A stretch of DNA of 64,000 bases from Brachionus rotundiformis (taxonomy: Eukaryota; Rotifera; Eurotatoria; Ploima; Brachionidae), in NCBI GenBank assembly GCA_016802295.1, contig JAESIW010000109.1, positions 730,426-794,425 of the forward strand, in the 5' to 3' direction. This document shows, piece by piece, positions 32,692 to 44,120 of the stretch. Both the position numbers and the translations under genes were made by a program. Below the pieces are notes generated by a model, which saw nothing but the letters and a program-made list of their open reading frames with translations, made no database searches and had not been told where the DNA came from. Each line of letters starts with the position of its first letter. The first letter of the stretch is position 1.

Positions 32692-32761
32692 CCAATACCA
32701 AAGCTAAGATCCAACAATTGCATCTATTATTATTTTACCACCGCTCTTTCTATGCTGATTT

Positions 32762-34497
32762 AGCTAGTATTTTTACTTAGTCTATTGTATTTCTTTTTTA
32801 CAATAGTAATAAAATAATTTCTATTTGTTTTCTAATTTTTTGTTTAACATGTTTAAAATGGATTAAATTTGGATCTTTAGCCATAAATTTAAATGGATTA
32901 CATGAATTTATTTGATGTTTAAAAAAAAATGATATTAAATTTCATCATAACTTTTTGACTTTTTAAGCTTTACATTTATTTTTTATTTTTTCGACTCGAA
33001 GTTTCTAAAATAAATTTACAAATTGAATAATCTTTAAATATAAAAAATTGTTCCAGTTTATCTAAATGATGTTAATAATTGATTAAAGAACACATAATGC
33101 CAATTATTCAATTTTTTTACTAATCCCTCCTAATCTTTATATTTTTTTATAAGTGTTTATTAAGTAACACATATTGCTATTTTTTAGTAAATTAAAAATA
33201 TCCCAACTTTGGTCACAAAATGGAACCAATTGAGATTTAATGTTATATGAATTGTTAAAGCAATAGGCAAGATCAGTACTTTAAATTTGGTTTGATTTTG
33301 GCAAAAGATGATATATTTTTAAATTTTTAATAAAATTTTAACACAAAGAATTTAATTTCCTTATTTAATGAAGATAAATAAAAGTAAGGTTAATTGATGT
33401 ATATCTCAAAGGAAGCAAACTTTATGATTGATAGTTAATTAAATTTTTTGAATTTGGTCTGTGCAAATGAATACCTGCTTAAATTAAACCAAACTTTGTA
33501 GAACATACAAACAAAGCATCATTTACCAAATTCAAATCAAATTCAGACATTCCAGTCACATTTGATGAAAGATTTTGGATCAAATCTTATTCAGACTTAA
33601 TCAATTTTGATAAGATGCATTTTTTAAAAATCATTTTTTTAATTGTTGATAAAAATTAATGGCCAAGGTGATAATTAAAATAGATTTCGAAGAATAGATG
33701 AATCAAAAATTCAAGTTTATGATCAAAGTTAAACTATCAAGTTATGAAATTATTTAACTAAAAAGTTTTAAATGCTTTTTGGATATTGATTCAAACACAT
33801 TTTCACGTTTTTCTAACCATGTTTAATCATAGCGAAGTATGAGCCCAATTCTGCATTTAAAACATGTTGCTGGTTATTCAAAAATAAATATTAAATGTTA
33901 ACCAGAAGAAAATGTGAAATGTCCAAAACATAACAGCATTTTACTATCCTTTAATATTACAATTGATGCTTTTTTGGTAAATAAATTTCTTAGAAAAAAT
34001 GGTATAGCTTTTCTAAACATTCTTTACCTTGATTAAATGTTGGAAAAATATTTCCATAGATATTAGCTGTTGCTAATTTATGCGTTTGTCGTAAAAAAAT
34101 AATAATATTCAAACGTATTAGATAGATTCAATTAATAATTAAAAAATAATGATAACAAATATAAATATTTTAAGCGCTTAATTAAAATTAAAGAAATAAC
34201 TTTTTTCTCCAAATTATAATTTTAATTTTAATTTACTCAAGATATTTCTGCATTTTAAATGAATAACTGTATAGTCTTACCAATTTATAATAAATGCTTT
34301 TACACTATACATTGCAATTGCATAGACTAAATTTCAAAATCAACATTATATATATAATTATTAAAAATTATTACTAATTAGTCTTTATAAAAATGAATCA
34401 TTTGAATTTTTAATTTCAAAATTCAACTCTTTTCATAGAAGTTAAATTAAAGTTAAATTTATTATTTAATTTAGGTACAAACATTTGGATAAAAACA
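32762..34497. other. AT-rich intergenic between the secreted protein and ALIX
   Basis: Divergent region. No gene seen. A tttaatttag acceptor-like string at about 34470 just before the ALIX ATG may end a 5' UTR intron. Confidence 0.4.
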
Positions 34498-36960
34498 ATG
34501 GCGAGTGTGTCGTCCAACTACAAAATGGCCATTGTGCCACAAAAAAAAGCCTCCGAGGTCAACATGGCCTATCCACTGCAGCAATTTATAAAACAAATAT
34601 GCACCTCTAATCTAGACGATTATCTTCGCTCTGCCGACTCACTGCAACAGCTTAGAATCGAAGCATTGTTCAAGGCCAATCGGCAAGAAAAGCTTTCCAA
34701 AATGATGCGCTACTATGACCAAATGACTGCCATTGAGTCCAAATTGCCAATTTCAGAGAATCAAATACGCATTGCGTTCAAATGGCAGGACGCGTTTGAC
34801 AAGGGCTCTTTATTTGGCAGATCCTCATTAAGTAAAAATAGATTATTATTTTTTTATTAATTTATTAATTGTTGTTTTAATAAATAAATAATTTTTTCAG
34901 CTCTTTCAAGTGGTATATATGAACGCCTGTGTGTCCTGTTCAACATTGGTGCTTTTTGCTCCGAATTGGCCAGTATTCAGGCTTTGGATACAGATGACGG
35001 TCTGAAGACAGCTACCAAGCTGTACCAACAAGCAGCTGGATGCTTTAGCTACATACGTGAAAATTCGCTGACTTCTACGCGAAATGACTGCACTTCGGAC
35101 CTGTATCCAGAAACATTGTCTGTTCTGGTACAAATAATGCTTGCACAGGCTCAGGAAGTGTTCTATCTAAAAGCGGTCAAAGACAAAATGAGGGACTTAA
35201 TCATTAGCAAATTGGCAGCACAGTGTTCGGACAACTATGCCGAAGCGATGAAATCTGTGCAACTAGACTCGCTTAAAGAACTTCAAAAAGCTTGGCTTCC
35301 CATCTTGGCCGGAAAACAGGCTCTTTACCATGCTCTTTCCGAATACCACAAGGCCGAGCACGAGAGCAATGAGAAAAACATTGGCGAGTGTATTGCTCGC
35401 TTGAGCAAGGCAGCTGAATTGATAAAAACTGCTGAACAACGTGGTGGCAAAGAAATTGCCATAAAAGCTCATTTGAGCACCATTCAGCTTGCCTACGACA
35501 AAGCTAAGAAAGAGAATGAATATGTTTATCATGAAAGAGTGCCTGAGTATATGAGTCTAAAGCCGCTTGAGAGGGCAGCATTGGCAAAAGTAATTCCAGC
35601 CAAATTTCCAATAAGTGACGAGTTTAGGGACTTGTTTGTCACTCTGGTTCCAATGAACGTTCACAATGGTCTACAATTATTCAAGACAAAGAAGATGGAA
35701 GCGTTTAATCTTGAGATTGGTAAGCTGAGACAAGCTACTGAGCTTCTTAATGCTGCATTGACCACTTGGAATCTTCCTGCTGGCATTGAGGATATTGGAA
35801 CTAGCAGTAAAATTCCTCAATCGCTTCTTGACAAGTCACAAATAATCAAGGACAAGGGTGGTATTGCTCGAATCGATTCCATGATGGCCGAACTTCCATC
35901 GCTTCTACAGCGCAATACTGAAATTCTGAACGAAACCAAACGCTCTCTGGAAGAAGAGGAAAGATCAGACAACGAGCTCAGAAGCCAAATGAGAGAAAAA
36001 TGGACCCGTACAGCTTCCAGACAGCTTAATGAGTATCTTCATTCAGAAATAAAACAATATGAGGGCATTATAGCAAGTGCCATCAAAGCCAACAAGGTTA
36101 TTGAGGAAAAGTATGCCAAGAACAGAGATGGTATTCAATTGTTGAGCAAATCAGCACAGGATATTAGTGCTTCGTTGCCAGCTGCAACGCCAGTAGGAGC
36201 TTTGCAAAACACACATATAATCAAAGACTTGAGAAGACTGATGGATGAAGTGGAGGCGCTTAGAAATGTCCGCGAAGTGCTTGAGAGTGAAATGAAGAGC
36301 GTTGACTCGGATGGACTAACTGCCAAGTTGATTAGTGCTTTGTCTACTTCACAGGGCTTAGATGAGCATAGTATCATACAGGCCGAGCTGGACGAGCTAG
36401 TCGGTCCGATGAGGAAACAAGTCAGAGAGAATATTCAAGAGCAGGAGAAGCTACTTGGCTACATTGAGAAGGCTAATAGTGAATTTAGCCGTGAAAAGGT
36501 CCAAAATGAGACTAGTAAGATTAGAGAGCAGATGTTGAGAAACTTGGCAACTGCCAGCGATAGCCATAATGAATTGTACAACCATTTGGTTGAGGGGGTC
36601 AAGTTTTACAATGATTTGACTCCAATTTTGATCAAGTTCCAGAGCAAAGTGAACGATTTTGTGTTCGCTAGGAAGACAGAAAAGGACGATTTGATGAAAG
36701 AGATTCAAACGTCGCTTAGTCGGCCGTCAACTGGTCAAAAGCCGACGCGACCGCCTCCTCCGGGGCCCCAATCGCCACCTAACTCGGGTCCAGCGGTGCC
36801 CTATCCGACCAACAACTTTGCCAATCCGTACTATCCGATGATGCCCAATACTTACAACCCATACACCGCGTACCCGACGCAACCGGCCGGCCAGCCTCCT
36901 CAAGCGCCTCATTACCAACCACAGGGATATCCGGGCTACCCGCCGTATCCTCCAAGTTAA
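34498..36960 (+). CDS. PDCD6IP: ALIX / PDCD6IP, ESCRT-associated Bro1 protein
   Basis: Two exons, 34498-34831 and 34901-36960, with a 69-bp phase-1 intron (gtaaaa...tttcag); the product is 797 residues. The Bro1 domain spans about residues 5-370, with DAFDKGSLFGRS, RLCVLFNIGA across the splice, IMLAQAQEVFYLKAVKDKM, IARLSKAAELIKTA and ERVPEYMSLKPLERA. The V domain (about 370-710) is two-armed coiled coil with LDEEE-like LEEEERSDNELR, ELDELVGPMRKQV and LVEGVKFYNDLTPIL, ending FARKTEKDDLMKEIQ. The last ~80 residues are Pro/Tyr-rich. ALIX binds CHMP4 through Bro1 and acts in multivesicular body sorting, abscission and membrane repair. No P(S/T)AP motif is seen in the Pro-rich tail, unlike vertebrate ALIX. 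Length and order match the family. Confidence 0.95.
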
Positions 36961-37065
36961 AATTTTATTTTACTTCTTCAATCTAGTTTTTTTGTATCAA
37001 TAGTTTTCATAATTTTTTCTTCTTTTTTTTTAAACTAAAATTTATGAATTTGATACCGAATTTAT

Positions 37066-37071
37066 AATAAA
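37066..37071 (+). terminator. Poly-A signal AATAAA of ALIX
   Basis: Canonical AATAAA, about 106 nt after the ALIX stop. Confidence 0.6.
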
Positions 37072-37220
37072 AGACTTTTAAAAATTTAGTTTATTAATTT
37101 AATTATTTTAATAATTTGAGCCATCTTTAATTTGAATAAAAAATAAAAATCTATAAGTTTTATTTTAAATTTTACTTTTATTTAATTTAGAAAAAATAAA
37201 CTCTTACGGTCAATAGCCTT

Positions 37221-37424
37221 TCATACGAACACTTTTATTTTTTCTAAATTTATCCGATTGATTGATTGATTAGTCTCTATCACTAATTCAAGATTTTTAA
37301 TGACTTCTTGGAACATCAATATTTCCTCTGTCCGTAATGGAATGGATTGATCTAAAAAGGTGCTACTAAACCATTCTAAATAAAGGGTCGATCTCATCTC
37401 CACAAATGGATTGCTTATTATCAC
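37221..37424 (-). CDS. Short open frame, unrecognised
   Basis: A 67-codon frame with a non-ATG opening reads FVEMRSTLYLEWFSSTFLDQ, then EEILMFQEVIKNLELVIETN. Composition is mixed enough to suggest an old exon or transposon piece. There is no start codon context, no splice partner and no known family. Confidence 0.2.
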   Translation of the reverse strand: MIISNPFVEMRSTLYLEWFSSTFLDQSIPLRTEEILMFQEVIKNLELVIETNQSINRINLEKIKVFV

Positions 37425-37601
37425 AAATTCAAAAGCTATTTAGGACAAAAAATAAATGTAAGATGCATAGTTGGCTTATTCAAATTTGATCCCACATGAG
37501 CATCAACCTTTTATTCGTTGACTCCTCCATTTGACTAGTACCAAAAAACATCTTATGAGAACCTTTCATAAATGTCCATGCTCTCATCAGTTAGCTCTTA
37601 A

Positions 37602-37815
37602 CACTAGAAGACCCGACGGGTTTTTTAGACCCATTTTTTTAAATTTCAAATCTCAATATCTTTTGAATGCAGAAACAGAATTTAATATTCAGTATTTTAT
37701 TTTATAGATTTATGGAGACTTTGTTGAATATCAAAAAAAATGTTGCTATTCTATGATAGTTTTTTTAAAAATTAGTTTTTAAATTTTTGTCATTTTTTGG
37801 TCGGGCTTTCTAGTG
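37602..37815. mobile_element. piggyBac-type MITE, 214 bp, TTAA target duplication
   Basis: Flanked by TTAA at 37598-37601 and 37816-37819. The left end CACTAGAAGACCCGAC and right end GTCGGGCTTTCTAGTG pair with two mismatches over 16 bp. There is no coding frame inside. TTAA duplication is diagnostic of piggyBac transposition. A second right end of the same family is at 53672-53687. Confidence 0.85.
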
Positions 37816-38214
37816 TTAAAGAATTTGTAAATAAGCCATTATGGATTATTGATTTAAAGTCAATAATTTTTTCTGATATAAAATTAAAATTAAAAAAAAT
37901 ATTTCTCATAAACACAGAAATTTTGTGTTGAAAATTTAGTGGGGCAGAAATTAGGTTTTTCAACTAGATGGTGCCATATCTAAAACATTGAAGACCCATT
38001 GAATGTTTTGATCAAAAGTGAGGAGAGTTCAAGATTCAAAAAATGAACATTTTCACCATTAATAAATTTAATTTTAGTGGAAATGAAATAAAAGTTCTCG
38101 ATGAAATAACTCTTTAATGTTGATAAAATTGATCAAAATCTAAATTTTTCTAAATTCGTATGTAGTATCTCATTAGTTGTGAATAAAAAAACATTCAGCA
38201 TTAAGAGACTATTC

Positions 38215-38640
38215 TATCTATCAACATCTGTAAAGATACAGTTTTTAAGACGCTTATATTGCCTTATTTTTATTATTGCTCGACTGTCTTATGCTATTTC
38301 TCAAAAGAGGCAATAATCAAATTGTCCAAGAGTTATTATGTTGACAATATTTAAATTGTATAGGTTCAAATTTTATGTAAATAACTTTAAAGATATTAAT
38401 AACTTCTTAGAAAAGTATGGTTTAGATAGAATGCTTTCTTTTGCTTATAAAACACTATACTTTCATAATTCTGCTGAAAATCTAAGGCAGAATTTGAAGA
38501 AGAATGACTCGAGAAATTTGAAATATAATTTAAGAAACAGTGAGAATCTGATAGAACCAAGATCAAAATCAGTAAATAGCGAAAAAACTTTTGGATTTTT
38601 CTACTCAAGACTTTAAATTGCTTTGTGATCAAGAGATCAA
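38215..38640 (+). pseudogene. LINE ORF2 C-terminal remnant
   Basis: Plus-strand frames read FKTLILPYFYYCSTVLCYFS, KEAIIKLSKSYYVD, NNFLEKYGLDRMLSFAYKTL and KYNLRNSENLIEPRSKSVNS, then EKTFGFFYSRLLN. The ILP-YxYCS block and the closing YNLRN...FFY.LLN pattern are typical of the segment after RT in CR1/Jockey-like LINEs. At least one frameshift and no upstream RT: a 5'-truncated dead copy. Confidence 0.6.
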
Positions 38641-38813
38641 TGTTGAAATTTACAACATTTAAGCATTCAATTTTATAACCTAATTTCTCAGATTTTGTGA
38701 AAAAATTCAAAAAATTTAATTTAAATATTTCAATGTTTTACTTTTTTAAATAATTATATAAACAATTTATTTTTAATTTGTAAAATTTATTTTATTATTT
38801 AAATAAATAAAGT

Positions 38814-38856
38814 GTTAATCGGTCTTTATGACAAGGGCACTAGCCTGTTGATTAAC
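38814..38856 (+). other. Stem-loop in the LINE 3' region
   Basis: GTTAATC (38814-38820) pairs with GATTAAC (38850-38856) around a 29-nt GC-richer loop. It sits about 180 nt after the LINE remnant's ORF and may be the 3' hairpin recognised by LINE RT. Confidence 0.35.
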
Positions 38857-38950
38857 CTTTCACCATTAATATTTCTAATAAAATAAAAAATAAAATATTT
38901 TGTTTAATTTTTTTACTGATAAGGCAATTATTTTATATTATAATTATATT

Positions 38951-39490
38951 TCATTCATCCATCTCTAAATACCTCCTGTGTACCTCATCACTGTGTTCTC
39001 CAGCGGTGCCGACTGCGCTCTCTGGACCGCTATATCCTGTAATCTCGTTTGGTGGAAACATCATCGTTGTAAGTTCGTGTGTCCGCTTCATAGAGGATTG
39101 TAGACAGATTGTTTTTCTGGCACTAAGCGCTGTCTGATTCTTCACAGGCTTCCTTAGTTGATGGAATGGAATTTGGACCTTTCGTGTTGACCTCCATGTT
39201 ATTGCTGGCTTTTTCTCTTGATTTTTGTTTCATTGCTATATCACTTTGATTTCCAAACTAGTTTGAGTCTGGCAAATGCTACTTTTGCTTTTGCAAGTCT
39301 TTTTTCCCATTCATTCACTTATGTTGCTTTCTAAGGATTATTCACTTACACACTCAATGTTTGTACCATCTATGGTAATCGAAGTATCAAATTTGGTGTT
39401 CATGGATTGAGGTAGCTTTCCTCATGACATAATCTAACAATTAGGAACACATCTTTATCTGACTGTTTTACACCCTTTAAGCATTGAGAT
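38951..39490 (-). pseudogene. RTE-like LINE remnant, reverse transcriptase region
   Basis: Minus-strand pieces in several frames include LLDYVMRKATS near 39430 and EWEKRLAKAKVAFARLKLVW near 39300-39240, then NETKIK. DYVMR-ATS and the RI-KAR-AF-RL--VW pattern occur in order in RTE-type RT. The downstream part (to 38951) stays open for 64 codons, but its assignment is unclear. Many stops: dead. Confidence 0.45.
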
Positions 39491-39825
39491 TGTCTTGAAT
39501 ACAAATTGGTTCAACTTAAATTGGTGCATAAAATGTTAAATAGAATGGATTTTTTAATTTTAGTCGGTTAATAAAATAATTTGGTAGATTATCAAATGAA
39601 GATGTTACCAATAGAAAATTTCATTTAAGCAAAATTTAACTTTAATAGTTTTATTTTAAATTGCTTAAATTTATCTATTGAAAAAACAAAAAATTAATTC
39701 AAAATTAAAAAAAAATAAATTAATATTCAAAAAATACGAATAAATGTTTAAAATTCTCCATACATTTTTAAATTATAGAATAACTTTGTTTTAATTTTGA
39801 GTGATTAACAAATTAACAAAAGTAA

Positions 39826-40697
39826 TTAAGATTGGTTAATTGCCAACAAATTGACATCATAAGATCCATCTATATCGAACCTAGGATTGTCTTCAACTTT
39901 ATTTGAGCACTGTTTGGAAGCTTCATTACAATATAACCAAAGATTCTGTAGTCTCGTAGACAAAATTTGAATCGGTGGTAATTTCTTTAAATTTAAAATT
40001 GTATTAAGAAAAAAAGAATAGACAAATTACTTCTGAATTTTTTATCTTTGTCTTTTCCGATCGTTTAGACCATTCATTAAATACGGCATCAATTGACATA
40101 TCCTTTAAAGATTAGATCAATTTTTAAAATTTAAAATTTTTATTTACCATATTGAAAGCTTTTATCTTAATGTCATCAATGCCGAAGTCTTTCCAGTTAC
40201 AAGACGGCTGCTGAAGTATAAACCTAATTTGAGATAAGTTATCCAAGTCGGTGTCCAAAAACATCTCTTTGGTTAAGGTGAAAATTTGGTTTGCACCTGA
40301 TTCTCCATGAACATTAGGCATCAGCTTTAAACGCTTTAGGATTATTCTCCATTCGTTTTCATTATCTTTATTTTGGTTAATTTATATATTCTATATTTTT
40401 TTACTACTAAATTACTTGAATATTTTTCTTTTACTTTTATAGTTAAATATCCTGTGTAGAAATTTTTAAAAGTTATTACATCAAACTTCAAAAAATAAAT
40501 TTAATTAACAAAAACGAATTGTAATTCATTAGTTTGGGTACTCTGAATGGATCTCTGAGAAAAAGGTCGAACATCTTGCAACCACTGTCAAATTGGGTTT
40601 TTGACCGTTCACCTATAAACAGTCTTATTTGGTTCTTGATCTCGTATCCCACAGTAATCCATTGTTTATTTTCGGTTCTAGGATGCTTCTCTGCCAT
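39826..40697 (-). CDS. NICN1: Nicolin-1, tubulin polyglutamylase complex subunit
   Basis: Five exons reconstructed on the minus strand: 40697-40542, 40485-40416, 40365-40148, 40102-40031 and 39984-39826. The introns are 56, 50, 45 and 46 bp, all GT-AG, with phases 0,1,0,0. The product is 224 residues (human nicolin-1 has 213). Landmarks in order: FDVITFKNFYTGYLTIKV (human ITFKNYYTAFLSIRV), LKLMPNVHGESGANQIFTLT, LSQIRFILQQPSCNWKDFGI and the C-terminal NPRFDIDGSYDVNLLAIN (human IGRFDVDGCYDLNLLSYT). Nicolin-1 is a non-catalytic subunit of the neuronal tubulin polyglutamylase complex that modifies microtubules in axons and cilia. Every splice keeps frame, so the gene looks functional. The start is the first ATG of exon 1 (MAEKHPRTENKQWITVGY). 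Confidence 0.88.
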
Positions 40698-42432
40698 TTG
40701 TTTAAGGCTTATTGAATTAAAAATTTAATTTATTTTAAAATTTGATCATTGTTTCTATGGAAACCAAAAAAAATTATGTTGAGTAAGGCTTGAAGCAAAG
40801 TAATCACTTGAGAGAAAATAGAAAGTATTGAATACTTAATCTTTATCTAATACTTTTGAAATTTATTTCGGAAACAAAAATAAAAAAGTAAAAAATGTAT
40901 CAATTTTTTTTTCTGAATTGTTCTTTAGCCTAAGATAAAGAGATTAACTTAAATCATTCTGTTAACTTTTTTTTTGCCAATGATCGCACATTTTTCTTTA
41001 TGGGAAAAAATTTAGGAAGTATGTCAGCATATTTGATAAGATTTAAATAAGTCTAAACTTTAAATTGTCATTATGCTTTCAATAATATGTCGGTTTATTG
41101 AGAAATTCTTCATGACCATGCCATCAAAAACAGCAAGTCTCATTTAGTTGGTGGTATCAAAATATTATGTAGAAAATTATAGAAAATATTTATTAATTTT
41201 TAAAAATGTATATTTAATTTATTTGGAATGAAACAATCAATTTGCCAGACAATTAATTAAACTATTTAAGTAATCAAAGAATTCAACAAAAAAAATTAAA
41301 TTTGGCAAATCCAGTCAGCATAGAAATCCATTTTTTTTAGGATTTAATAATGACTTTTGTTCACCAATAAAGTATTATTCTGATAAATGGTTGGTAATTT
41401 CTATTTCTAGCAAAAGGATGGGGTCTTTCTATTTTGTTTGTTAAGCTTGCCCGGTAATTGCGCTTTTGTATGTGATTCTGGCTCTAGGCACTCTAACTTT
41501 AACTTTAATTTCTTATCCAATTGTTTCTTCTTGATCTAAGATCCAAACTTTAGCAAAAATTAACTTCATCCTCGAGTTTACCAAACTCATAGCCATTTAC
41601 CACATTATTAATGTGCATTAAAAAACTTCTTACTAGTAAGTTAGTTTATTATCTGTATACTTGGTCTAGATAATAGATAATATGCCATAATCACTTTAAA
41701 TGCCAAAATGCCAAAATCTGCCAAAATGAACAACTTTGCATGACCATGTAGATACATTTTCAATATTACTAAGCAATTTTTTTTATCTTTTAAGCTTCAA
41801 ATAACTAATTTCGTGCCATCCACCTAGGCTTTGCAGTTATTGTTAATCAATTCTTAATAGGATTAAAATTATAAATTCATAATAAGATTAATTTTTTCTC
41901 ATTTGATAAAGCATGAAAGGATTTAACAGAGAAATGATATTTTACAATTATATTTTATTAAAATTTTTAAGTTTTTAACACGGGATTTTGGTAACCATCA
42001 CTTACCAAATAACAGTTTTTTACTAAACTATCTACATCTTTGGAATTTATTCTGCTATTAAAAAATTAATTTCTTGTCCAACTATTACTTGCACACAAAT
42101 AACAGATTTTTTTTTAATAATTTAAAATAATATTTTGATTTGAATTTAGGATCTTGGTCAAAAAATAAGAAAATGTTAAATATTTAAATTAATAATTTTT
42201 GATAAAGGTTTTTATAAAGTCTAATTTTTAATAGTTCTTTCTGATTTAATATGAGGTCATTTAACATTTATTAAAACCTACTCAAAATAGATAAACAAAT
42301 TATTAGAAAAAAAAGTATTTTTACATTTAAATTTATAACTGTATGTTTTGTCTTATTTACATAATTTTTTAACCATATTAAAAGTTTAATTGGCAAAGAC
42401 AAGTTGAGCAAACTTTCCTGCTTATTCTTCTC
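40698..42432. other. AT-rich intergenic
   Basis: No gene seen. A short tandem TGCCAAAA run occurs near 41700-41725. Confidence 0.4.
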
Positions 42433-44120
42433 TCAAACAAAATATTGGTGAGATGCTCTGTAACCAAATGATCTTTTCGAGCATCGAACACTATCTCTAT
42501 GGTGTATGGTAAAGCTTCTTGCATTAGAATTTTTTCTGTCAAATTTTACGCCAGTTTTGACGCAAACCAAAGCGTGAAAAATCCTCGAAAATTCATGACG
42601 ATATTTGGTCTATGGAAAAAAAGTCACTACTCTTTTAATTAAAAAAAAGTCTTACTACTTACACTATAAATTCCATATATGATAAAATTATAACAAGAGT
42701 TTGACATGGCTATCATATTAAAAATCAGCCATATAATGTTGATGTAATAATACCTTTATGAAAAAATAATAATACTAAAAAAAAATTTATTATTATTTAG
42801 ATATTGAGTATACTTGTTCACTTGGGAATATGCTATTTGCAGTATGTTGTATAATTGAAGTGGTGTCCAGCAAATGACAAAAACAAACAATACAATTAAC
42901 ATCATTTTAGTCATCTAAAAATGAGAAAAAAAAAGAAAAAATTATTTTTTTGATTAATAAAATTATTAAAAAATTTGTTCACTTTTTTTTTATTTTTAAA
43001 TTGTTTCTGGTGAGCACCCAATGACTGCGGGTAGCTCGCATTTGTAAAATAAAAGCGGTAAAAAATGGCTAAGGACGTAGAAGAAATAACTAAAATTGGT
43101 ATACCAAATTGGACAATTGTCAACAAAGTTAAATGATATTTTAGATAAACTTCACTAACTAGACCGCAATGTTTTTCCGGGGCCAAGTCATTGCTACCAC
43201 AGTGGTCGTATTTGATCTCATAATTAAGTAAATTGTAGCTAGACATCAAAATGCTTATGAACCAGATGAAACAAATTATTAAAATGCTATGTTTGGCACG
43301 AAGCTTTGGTTTAAGTGGAAAAAATATTACATAAAAACGATCTAGTGTGATCACAACTAGAGTCAATACGCTAACATTAATGTTCAATGTGGTCGAGAAC
43401 GGACCTAGTTTGCAAAGTACATCTGTCCATATCCACTTTTGTAGTATTGCGGCTTGAAACTAAATTCAAAAAATTAAAAGTTTGTCTTATTAAACAATTA
43501 ATATTTGGCTTTTATGATGCCATATTTATTTAAATTGTCTTTTGAAACTAAATATTGATCAGCATTAGAACTAGACTTTTTTACCAAAGATGCTAACGAG
43601 TTTTTATCAAGGAACATATACCAAGCTGGTCAAAATATTTGTTTAAAACACTAATTTGCTTTCAAAAAAGATTATTTTATCACAATTCTTTAAAATTTTA
43701 AATATGGTAAAACATGGTTTGCTTAACATGAAAATATGTCTAGATTAAATTAAAATTCATAATTAAAAGACACTTAAAACTTTTAAATTAAGATAATTTC
43801 ACAACATGATCGTAAATTTTGAACTTGATAGTTAACTGATTTGTTTTAATTAAGAGATACATAAAATTAAAAACTTTTAATACCTGAAATGGCGTTGAAA
43901 ATATACTAATAATTATATCGACAAGAGCTAAATTGGTAATGAAGTAATTGGTCACATTGTGCATACGTTTGTTTCTAATCACCACATAAATGATCAATAA
44001 ATTTCCAAAAATTGATATAAATGATATTGAATAATATCCCAGCTTTAATACCATCTGTATATTTGGCGTTATGTTGAAAAACTGGTACTCAATATCTTCG
44101 CTATACCATGTTAAATTCAT
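42433..44120 (-). CDS. Rhodopsin-family neuropeptide GPCR, leucokinin-receptor-like
   Basis: Five exons on the minus strand: 44120-43884, 43459-42983, 42914-42814, 42753-42663 and 42609-42433. The introns are 424, 68, 60 and 53 bp, all GT-AG and in frame; the product is 360 residues. TM1 has GNLLIIYVV and TM2 NLALVDIIIS; then TPFQFQAAILQKW, ECL1 Cys (DVLCKLGPF), TM3 NINVSVLTLVVITLDRF, ECL2 with two Cys, a KNKKK loop before TM6 (LFVFVICWTPLQLYNIL), and TM7 IAMSNSCYNFIIYGIYS. The exon-1/2 join and the KNKKK-CWxPLQLYN stretch resemble the insect leucokinin receptor from memory. Two departures: DRF in place of DRY, and NFIIY in place of NPxxY. N-linked sites (NLT, NIT) sit in the short N-terminus. 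The tail is 58 residues and basic. Confidence 0.85.

Noticed and set aside
36727..36918. Arg-rich 63-codon antisense frame in the ALIX tail
   Set aside because: Mirror of the Pro-rich coding sequence; no independent support.
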